The notes under the pieces: model-generated
What the model was told of the DNA's origin: nothing
The model's input: only the letters and a program-made list of their open reading frames with translations
The model's database searches: none
Origin: Campylobacterales bacterium
Lineage (GTDB): Bacteria > Campylobacterota > Campylobacteria > Campylobacterales > Sulfurimonadaceae
Direction: 5' to 3'
Length of the DNA: 64,000 nucleotides
Assembly (NCBI GenBank): GCA_024280035.1
Contig: JAJRQV010000063.1
Location: forward strand, 1-64,000
Program-made: the position numbers and the translations under genes
In this document: piece after piece, positions 58,401-64,000 of the stretch
Position numbering within the stretch: the stretch's first letter is position 1
How the letters are laid out: the number at the start of each line of letters is the position of its first letter

Positions 58401-59942
58401 AGTCACCTGAGCAAATTTTTGTTTAAAAAAGTCAGAAAAAGAGCGCTGTTTTTCTGAAAAAGCTGCCATAGGCGTATCATCACCCATAGAACCAACCGCT
58501 TCTTTACCATCTTTCATCATTGGCTCAATAACTTGTTCAATTACCTCTTGCGTAATATTACAAAAACGTTGACGAGGGACTAACTCATCTTTATCATAAT
58601 CACACATCTTTACATACTGAGCATCAACATGTTCTTGAAGGTAAATCATGTTCTCATTTAACCACTTCATATAAGGGTTTGTCCCTTTAAGGTAGTCATT
58701 AATATCAGAATCTTTAAGTACTTTTCCGTACTTAAGGTCAAGACCAATCATCTCACCTGATTGAAGACGATTACGCTCTAAAATGTTCTCTTCATCAATA
58801 TCTAAAACACCATACTCCGAAGAGATTAATAACATCCCATCTTTTGTAATAATGTATTTTGAAGGACGAAGCCCATTTCTATCTAGAACACAACCGATGT
58901 AACGACCGTCTGTTAATGAGAATGCTGCTGGGCCATCCCAGGCTTCAAATACAGTTGAGTTATACTCATAAAAAGCACGCAGTTCCGCATCCATATGAGG
59001 TGCATTTTGCCAGGGTGCAGGAATAACTGAACGAGCTGCCTTAAAAAAGTCCGTTCCATTAGCCAGTAAAAATTCAAAAAAGTTATCCGCAGAAGCTGAA
59101 TCTGAAGAGCCTTCTTGAAGGATGGGTAACATTCTTTTAATTTCATCATCTGAAAACACTTCAGACTTAATAGATTCTGATTTTACTTCAACATTAAAAC
59201 AGTTGGCCTCAACAGAGTTAATCTCACCATTATGTGCTACTGCTCTAAAAGGCTGTGCCAGTTTCCATTGAGGAAGGGTATTGGTTGAAAAACGTTGGTG
59301 AAAAAGAGAAAAAGAGATTTCAAAATCATCATCTTGAAGGTCAACATAAAACTGTTTAATCGTCGTAGGCATAACAAGACCCTTGTACGAAATAACACGA
59401 GAAGACATAGACGGGATATAAAAGTCTTTATCATCAATTAAAGCATGTTCACTCTCTTTACGTGTTAAGTACAAAAGCGCATCAAAACGTTTTGTAGACA
59501 TTAAAGAGTCTGCTTTAATAAAAACTTGGTAGATAAAAGGTAAAGATTCTAATGCCTGTTCCCCAAGTGCTTCAGTATCTACAGGAACTTCACGATTCCA
59601 AATTACTTTTAGGTCATTCTTTTCACACATAGACTCAATAAGGTCTAAATGTTTTTTATCTTTTGTAAAAACCATAGTAACAGCATATTGTTCAGGAAGT
59701 TCAATTCCCTCTTCTTCTGCTTTTTTCGTCATAAACTTTTTAGGCATAGACATTAAAAGCCCAGAACCATCACCTGTTTTACCATCTGCTGCAACAGCCC
59801 CACGGTGCATCATACGTTCAAGTGCGGTAATCGCATTTTCTAAATAAGTATGGGAAGGCGTATTATTAATACTCGCAACTAAACCAAATCCACAGTTATC
59901 TTTAAATGAAGTCAATCTGTTAATCAAATTAAACCCTTTCAA
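55497..59942 (-). CDS. gltB: Glutamate synthase large (alpha) subunit
   Basis: GltB makes two glutamates from glutamine and 2-oxoglutarate, the main ammonia-assimilation route with glutamine synthetase. The 1481-residue protein has a class II amidotransferase domain whose nucleophile Cys17 is in DNCGFGLVA, so a short 16-residue propeptide must be cleaved; other bacterial GltB proteins carry longer ones. It then has a central and FMN-binding synthase domain (GGDGGTGAAPLSSIKFAG), a [3Fe-4S] cluster region (CKMLRICHVNKCSVGIATQ) and a C-terminal beta-helix (GGTGDNACEYMTGG-type repeats). Intact, and the largest gene in the window. It is divergent from recO over 178 bases. Confidence 0.97.
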   Translation of the reverse strand: MKGFNLINRLTSFKDNCGFGLVASINNTPSHTYLENAITALERMMHRGAVAADGKTGDGSGLLMSMPKKFMTKKAEEEGIELPEQYAVTMVFTKDKKHLDLIESMCEKNDLKVIWNREVPVDTEALGEQALESLPFIYQVFIKADSLMSTKRFDALLYLTRKESEHALIDDKDFYIPSMSSRVISYKGLVMPTTIKQFYVDLQDDDFEISFSLFHQRFSTNTLPQWKLAQPFRAVAHNGEINSVEANCFNVEVKSESIKSEVFSDDEIKRMLPILQEGSSDSASADNFFEFLLANGTDFFKAARSVIPAPWQNAPHMDAELRAFYEYNSTVFEAWDGPAAFSLTDGRYIGCVLDRNGLRPSKYIITKDGMLLISSEYGVLDIDEENILERNRLQSGEMIGLDLKYGKVLKDSDINDYLKGTNPYMKWLNENMIYLQEHVDAQYVKMCDYDKDELVPRQRFCNITQEVIEQVIEPMMKDGKEAVGSMGDDTPMAAFSEKQRSFSDFFKQKFAQVTNPPIDPIREKVVMSLNTGFGEVHNILDDASSHAYRLKAISPIITKEKLVVLKSFGEVSNARYQACYKNGVFSTTIEGNMKVSLDNLVKKISASVSNDGVRIVILSDEEFSKDKATIPMLMVVGRLNQTLLHNGNRHLVSIVAQTGEVMDSHSAAAMIAFGASAVFPYLLFATALARLEQSVALNMDCHDAMKAVHTALNGGLLKIMSKMGIATIASYRNSSLFDTLGLGKEITDECFSDAQCLIPGLGYDDIEQRVLTAHKEAFNEDGFRSIFPLTIGGFYKFYNGGEYHDFGPAVIHSIHKTVESGKTEDFEELKGLINNRGQKFIRDFMDIKSDKKAIDIKDVEPKEEIFKRLASAAMSLGSISPEAHECIAEAMNTMGGMSNSGEGGEDSERFGTIRNSKIKQVASGRFGVTPAYLRSAEEIQIKVAQGAKPGEGGQLPGHKVTALIAKLRHTVAGVTLISPPPHHDIYSIEDLAQLIYDLKQVNPSATITVKLVSTAGVGTIAAGVAKAYADKIIISGGDGGTGAAPLSSIKFAGNPFELGLSEAHNALKVNNLRGQVHVQTDGGLKTGLDVVKAALLGAESYAFGTGILTIVGCKMLRICHVNKCSVGIATQNEKLRSEHYKGSVQHVINYFTLLAEDIRAILAGMGYKTMQEIIGRSDLLSKIEGELADKFDLSEVMYHTEGVDTCQVKSNDPFDPNEFEKDVLKEAMNTIKHPEQKVTIDRKVSNLNRSFGARISGEIAQYYGDAGLASDTIRINLDGVAGQSLGAFLINGVSLYVKGAANDYIGKGMLGGKIIITSSKQGPDFAVGGNTCLYGATGGKLFASGVVGERFGVRNSGALAIVEGTGDNACEYMTGGIVVILGKTGINFGAGMTGGIAFVYDEQHEFSENINRELIEVERIDTEEADEARHYLKRLLLEYVAETGSLRAKEILENFRVEIRNFWLVRPKEMTKLPLNLEKGD

Positions 59943-60120
59943 ATTTTATAATTTTTCATAAAATTAAGCTTGTATTAAACAAACTTATTCTATTTAAGAA
60001 AATAGGTCTTTCATTGTACAAAAGATCAAGTTAAAACTTATTTAAATTATAAGGCATTAAGGATAATTTCTACGGGAAGAGTGTAAAATCTGCTCAACTT
60101 AAGAGATAAAGCGAGTTTCA

Positions 60121-60738
60121 GTGCAAGGGTATATAATCAAAGTCACCCCGTCGCGTGATGAAGATGTCATAGTGACAATTTTAACACAGCATAACTTATA
60201 TACACTTTACCGTTTTTATGGAGCACGTCATGGACAGATAAATTTAGGTTTTAAGATTGACTTTGAAACAGAAGCCTCTGTGAAATCTTCTATTTCCCGA
60301 TTGCGTGATGTTATGCACTTGGGTTTCACTTGGATAAGTGAGCGTTCACGTCTTTTTATCTGGCAACAATTCACCGGTCTGTTTAGTAAACACCTCCAAG
60401 ATTCTGAAGAGCTTGATTCCTTTTATTTTAATCTGCTAGAAGAGGCATCTTCCATCTGGAAAACTCAAAATCCAAAACGTATTGCTATTGAATCTTATAT
60501 CAAATTACTTAAATTTGAAGGGCGCTTGCATGAAGAGATGGAATGTTTTTTTTGTGAAACACAAATCATTCAAGACATTACTCTTATTCGTGCCTTTTTA
60601 CCTGCGCATGCCCAGTGTATTCACGCCTTACCCATAAAAATTGAAGCCATTAAAGAGCTCTTTAAAACGGGTTCAAGTCTTTTTTTAAATGATAAAGAGA
60701 TAGAGATGATTTGGCATGTGTTATTGGAGGGGTTTTAG
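60121..60738 (+). CDS. recO: DNA repair protein RecO, short epsilonproteobacterial form
   Basis: RecO loads RecA on SSB-coated DNA and anneals strands. The start is GTG 60121. The 205-residue protein has an OB-like N-terminus (MQGYIIKVTPSRDEDVIVTILTQ), a helical middle and a CxxC (CFFCETQ) plus a downstream HAQC set that could bind zinc. It is shorter than E. coli RecO, as is usual in Campylobacterota. RecO in this clade is diverged, so I rate it a little below the other housekeeping calls. The divergent gap 59943-60120 should hold promoters for gltB and recO, but no clear -10 stands out. Confidence 0.85.
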   Translation: MQGYIIKVTPSRDEDVIVTILTQHNLYTLYRFYGARHGQINLGFKIDFETEASVKSSISRLRDVMHLGFTWISERSRLFIWQQFTGLFSKHLQDSEELDSFYFNLLEEASSIWKTQNPKRIAIESYIKLLKFEGRLHEEMECFFCETQIIQDITLIRAFLPAHAQCIHALPIKIEAIKELFKTGSSLFLNDKEIEMIWHVLLEGF

Positions 60739-60747
60739 GCTGAGGCA

Positions 60748-60768
60748 TGCTTGATGCTTGATGCTTGA
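60748..60768. repeat. Heptamer tandem repeat TGCTTGA, three copies
   Basis: Three perfect copies (60748-60754, 60755-60761 and 60762-60768) in the convergent gap after recO. The 149-base gap 60739-60887 has no ORF I can support. A different heptamer repeat lies in the convergent gap at 9231. Confidence 0.85.
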
Positions 60769-60887
60769 TAGAGTTTGTCAGTTTCAAACTAAACAGCACT
60801 TAAACTCTTACTCTTCCCTCTTAGCGAAGTGTCCCTTTTACCCTTCCCTGAGCCAAAGGCTTAATTCTCTTCCCCTAAACCTTTAGC

Positions 60888-61982
60888 TTATATATCCAAT
60901 GAGCGCAGTAGTTTTTCTACAACATGAATATCTTTAATTTTTAAAACATACGAATCATCCATAATACGTAAAACATGATACACCTCAGTTACAGAGATGC
61001 CATAAGGGTCTTTTTTAGCTACGCTTGCTTTTTCATTTTTTATAATGACATTATCCAGTTTTTTTCTAGAATGTTGCATAAAATATGTGAGTAGAAGAGC
61101 GCCTGTATGGTCTTTTTCAATAGAAACAACCACCTTATCAGTAACATTAGGCACATCAGGATACATTTTAGAAAATTCAGAACCATGTATATAACCAAGG
61201 TAAACCTTAGTAAAAAGATCCATATAACGGGTACACACTTCTGTCTTTAAAAAGCCCATATTTAAGACAGCCTTAGGTTTTGAACGCAAACGACGAAGCA
61301 TCCATGCTAAAGAGTTGTAATATTTAAAAGGAAAGACCTTCAATTTTGAATCACTCACAAGATTAGGTGCAACAGGGCGGATAAAAGGCTGACGTTTTCT
61401 TCGAGGGTGTGACTTTAACCAATTGTACACATCTTCGGCAATAAAAGGTTTAGTTAACCAAACAGTACAGTAATCAGGCAGTTGTTTACTTCCACTAACC
61501 CCTTCATTTAAGATAATTAAGGCTTCAATGGTATGCTTAGGAAAAAGTACTTCTAAAAGTGCTTTTTTCTTTCGCAAACGACGTTTTAAGTTGGTTACTG
61601 ACTTAATTAAGGTCATCTCTATAAAAATAATCTTCTTATCTGTAAAAAAGAGACCGTCAAACTCACCAATCTCAATGGAGCGGGTTTTATAGACTATCTG
61701 ACCTTTTCCATTAACATGAAGTGCATTTGAAAAGTTATTGGTTTTATGCGCATGCGGACATTTTAAAACAAAATCACCAATTTCAGGATGTGCTTTGGCA
61801 TAAATAAGGAGTTTTTCATAAAGATAATTCTCATAAACAGCCCCTTCAAAAGAGCGATATGAGCTTAGATATTCAGGAGATTCTTTATCTACACCCTTAG
61901 CATCAAGCTTTAACAGGTGCTTAATGCTGTAATCATAATAAAGAAGATTATCGCCAATGTCATCTGTATTTAGATTAGCCAT
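60888..61982 (-). CDS. Hypothetical protein with a PD-(D/E)XK-nuclease-like segment
   Basis: This 364-residue protein is not in a family I recognise. Residues about 104-128 read IEIGEFDGLFFTDKKIIFIEMTLIKS: an Asp in a turn, two beta strands and an ExT..K, which resembles the Asp...Glu-X-Lys core of restriction-like nucleases, but the Lys is two positions further on than usual. Next come Arg/Lys-rich helices (LKRRLRKKKALLE, HPRRKRQPF) that could bind nucleic acid. The C-terminal half contains beta strands and a VVSIEKDHTGALLLTYFMQHS segment. It may be a nuclease or a nucleic-acid-binding relative; this is inference. Convergent with recO. Confidence 0.6.
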   Translation of the reverse strand: MANLNTDDIGDNLLYYDYSIKHLLKLDAKGVDKESPEYLSSYRSFEGAVYENYLYEKLLIYAKAHPEIGDFVLKCPHAHKTNNFSNALHVNGKGQIVYKTRSIEIGEFDGLFFTDKKIIFIEMTLIKSVTNLKRRLRKKKALLEVLFPKHTIEALIILNEGVSGSKQLPDYCTVWLTKPFIAEDVYNWLKSHPRRKRQPFIRPVAPNLVSDSKLKVFPFKYYNSLAWMLRRLRSKPKAVLNMGFLKTEVCTRYMDLFTKVYLGYIHGSEFSKMYPDVPNVTDKVVVSIEKDHTGALLLTYFMQHSRKKLDNVIIKNEKASVAKKDPYGISVTEVYHVLRIMDDSYVLKIKDIHVVEKLLRSLDI

Positions 61983-62074
61983 GCTTTTAGGTAGTTTTAG
62001 AATCTTTTTGTCCTTCTAGACTTATTACTGAATATGTTTAAGTTTATAAGTATATCTTAAAGTTTTAAGATTTC

Positions 62075-62410
62075 TTATAAAAGTTTATTAATTAAAAGTT
62101 CTTCTTGTACTTCTGACTCAGGGTAAACCACCCCTTTAAGTATAAACTCATCACCATTTCTCTCAAAATATTTATCATCCACTTCATCCAATGAAAAACT
62201 TTGACACACTTTTTCTAGCTTGTATAAAACATCTTTATCCTTAGAAAAACCAAAACCTATTGCCTTAGCCTTACCAACACTTTTACCTGCAATTTCAGTC
62301 TCTTTTATTTCAGCAATAAACAGCTCATCAAGTGAAGCATCCTCCACCAGTGTAATCAAGGCAGTAAACTCTTCTTTTGTAGAAAAAAGACTGCACCATG
62401 AGTAAATCAT
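62075..62410 (-). CDS. Hypothetical small acidic protein next to the DEAD-box helicase
   Basis: About 111 residues from ATG 62410, which overlaps the helicase stop by four bases. It is acidic with alternating helix and strand (FTALITLVEDASLDELFIAEIKE, AKAIGFGFSKDKDVLYKLEKVCQSF). I recognise no family. Overlap implies it is translated with the helicase and might serve it. Confidence 0.6.
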   Translation of the reverse strand: MIYSWCSLFSTKEEFTALITLVEDASLDELFIAEIKETEIAGKSVGKAKAIGFGFSKDKDVLYKLEKVCQSFSLDEVDDKYFERNGDEFILKGVVYPESEVQEELLINKLL

Positions 62411-63729
62411 TTCTTCCAATTAGCTTTTCCACTCTTTTTATTTCTTGCATTTTCCGCGTCTTGCATAGAGCGTCCAGAGACACCCCTTTTACTTGTTTTT
62501 TTAGATTTAGCAGGTGCTTTTTTCTTTTTATGCCCAAAAGCACCTTTTATTTCCTCTTTTTTACCCTCAAAACGACGTTTCACAATGTCACGTTTTTCAG
62601 GCTCATAACCGCGAATTCTACGTTTAGGAATTTTAGTACGAAGAAGTTGCTCAATATTTTGCAACATACCCTCTTCATCAGGAGAAACAAAAGAGATGGC
62701 TAAACCTTTTTTACCTGCACGTCCTGTTCTTCCAACACGGTGAATATATTCAGATGAAAGCTTAGGCATATCATAATTAATCACATAAGGAAGATTTTCA
62801 ATATCTAGCCCTCGAGCAGCAATATCTGTTGCTACAAGCACTCTAAACTTACCCTCTTTAAAAGCATTCAGTGCCTTCGTTCGTGCACCCTGCTTCTTAT
62901 CTCCATGAATTGAACTTGCCGTAAGCCCTGATTCAATCATATCTTGTTCTATCTTTTGTGCTAAGACCTTAGTACGAGCGAAGACTAAGACCTGTTGCCA
63001 GTTTTGTGCCCCAATCATATACGAAAGAAGGTCTGACTTTTTCTCTTTATCCACATCATAAACAACCTGTTTAATCTCATCTGCAGTTGTTCCTAATCTG
63101 TCCACGGTAATATGTTCAGGTCTTCTAAGCAGTTGCTCACTCAGACGTTTTACAGTTGCAGGAAAGGTTGCTGAAAAAAGCATGGTCTGAAATTTTTCAG
63201 GAAGCAGATTTAAAATATTTTCTAAATCACGGATAAAACCCATATCAAAGATAGTATCTGCCTCATCAAGGACTAAAACTTGGACCTTTGCAAGGTTTAT
63301 CTTTTTAAGTTTATCAAGATCTAAAAGACGCCCTGGTGTTGCAATAATAACATCTACACCTTCTTGAACACGTTTGATTTGTGAAGGAATTTTTCCGCCT
63401 CCATCAAGAACAAAATGGCGAAGACCTGTATGTTTAGCATAAACCTCGAAACTCTCACCAATTTGACGAGCAAGTTCACGTGTAGGTGCGATTACTAAAC
63501 CACGAGGGTTAGGAAAATTTTATCCTGAACCTTGAAGAATAAGTTTTTCAATTATAGGTAATAAGAAACTTGCTGTTTTTCCTGTTCCTGTCTTAGCTGA
63601 AGCTAGGATATCCTTACCCTTTAAGGCTATGGGGATTGTTGCTTCTTGAACCGGTGTAGGCACTGTGTACCCTGCATCTTTAATACCTTCTAAAATGGTA
63701 TTACTTAAATTAAAATCATTAAATGTCAT
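62407..63729 (-). CDS. DEAD-box RNA helicase (RhlE-like), interrupted by an in-frame TAA
   Basis: The full frame runs from ATG 63729 to the stop at 62407, about 440 codons, with one TAA at 63520-63522 (ILQGSG, stop, [10 protein letters not shown]). Motifs in order: Q motif [19 protein letters not shown], Ia [49 protein letters not shown] and [12 protein letters not shown], then a Lys/Arg-rich tail with [15 protein letters not shown]. It unwinds RNA, probably in ribosome assembly or decay. The lesion falls between motif I and Ia, so the two fragments could not act alone. It overlaps the upstream partial gene by 11 bases. Confidence 0.93.
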
Positions 63730-64000
63730 TGTTTTCCTTGTGCTCTAGCACCTCTACTATTTCAGCATCATCTTCATAATCATGCTGGTCTTTGGCGAAA
63801 GCATTAATAAGCTTTTGCTCATTTTCTTGGCTTAAGTCTCCACCTTTTAAGGTATCTAAAATCTTATCGGCTATTTTGAGTCTTGCCTCATTTTCTCTAT
63901 GATAAAAATATTTTTTTAGATTATCTTCATAAGCACGTAATTCATTTTCTCTTTTTTTCTTAAAATAATAAAAAATAAAACCTGAAATTACAATAAGTAA
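63719..64000 (-). CDS. Membrane protein, C-terminal part (runs off the right edge)
   Basis: An open minus-strand frame enters from the right edge, begins in a TM segment ([10 protein letters not shown]), continues with a charged helical region ([30 protein letters not shown]) and ends at TAA 63719-63721, overlapping the helicase start. The visible 93 residues show no known motif. The N-terminus and start lie outside the window. Confidence 0.65.
   Translation of the reverse strand, partial: LLIVISGFIFYYFKKKRENELRAYEDNLKKYFYHRENEARLKIADKILDTLKGGDLSQENEQKLINAFAKDQHDYEDDAEIVEVLEHKENNDI

Noticed and set aside
58913-59149. Overlapping minus-strand ORF inside gltB
   Set aside because: It is an out-of-frame reading of gltB with no start signal and no independent support.
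7866-63522. A genome-wide code change with TAA/TAG read as Gln
   Set aside because: TAA ends many clearly complete genes here (for example rpsA, ftsA) and TAG ends others (ftsZ, chemoreceptor, lipoprotein), often with correct overlaps to the next gene. A global reassignment would add long tails to these. Error or isolated mutations explain the data better.

Overview
The window is an AT-rich, densely packed chromosome segment of a Campylobacterota (former epsilonproteobacterial) species. The main reason is gene order. The runs pheS-pheT-aroA-ispH-rpsA-serA, polyprenyl synthase-hemA-proS-fxsA-hemC-ubiD, rsmH / ppiD-like / ftsA / ftsZ, and accD-rlmH-dksA-like are all arrangements I know from Campylobacter and its relatives. 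The Lap-type adhesin control genes, the CZB chemoreceptor and the retention-module adhesin suggest a free-living, Sulfurimonas-like member rather than a host-associated Campylobacter. That genus-level guess is inference. No tRNA, rRNA, CRISPR array, integrase or transposase was seen.

Layout. 1-3288: a divergent biofilm-adhesin control locus, with the N-terminus of a retention-module adhesin on the minus strand, and a LapG-family protease and a LapD-like c-di-GMP receptor on the plus strand. 3299-14722: serA, rpsA, ispH, aroA, pheT and pheS on the minus strand, interrupted by one plus-strand response regulator. 14940-20037: HIT protein, a small membrane ORF, an OsmC protein, argH, a large cysteine-rich lipoprotein and a c-type cytochrome. 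20211-28371: haem, prenyl/quinone and tRNA-synthetase cluster (ubiD, hemC, Dsb-like, fxsA, proS, hemA, polyprenyl synthase and small proteins). 28562-33382: thioesterase, RND pump, FtsL-like protein and rsmH. 33553-39689: class II aldolase-like protein, bioA, ppiD-like chaperone, ftsA and ftsZ. 39743-47194: J-domain protein, DUF4149, prmC, M48 protease, MATE pump, ABC-F and thioredoxin-like protein. 47376-51295: soluble chemoreceptor, DUF3313-like lipoprotein, PhnA-like and DksA-like proteins. 51333-60738: rlmH, thiE, accD, SuhB-like, gltD, gltB and recO. 60888-64000: a nuclease-like hypothetical protein, a small hypothetical protein, a DEAD-box helicase and a truncated membrane protein.

A striking property of the sequence is that many core genes are interrupted. 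In-frame TAA or TAG codons break rpsA, ubiD, hemC, proS, hemA, ftsA, accD, a DEAD-box helicase and the lipoprotein (twice). Single-base losses in A/T runs break ftsA (twice), thiE and probably the chemoreceptor. In each nonsense case the same frame continues into the rest of the protein. Because several of these genes should be essential, residual consensus error (long-read style) is the leading explanation. I annotate such genes over their full reconstructed span and mark the lesions.

The most interesting biology is at the left edge. The LapG homologue carries Ser where the family has its catalytic Cys, while the His and Asp and the LapD-like partner are kept, and the adhesin has TEAG where LapG substrates usually have TAAG. 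Other points of interest are a class II aldolase-like protein without its metal-binding histidines, a cysteine-rich lipoprotein, an FtsL candidate next to rsmH, and a hairpin in the rpsA leader.
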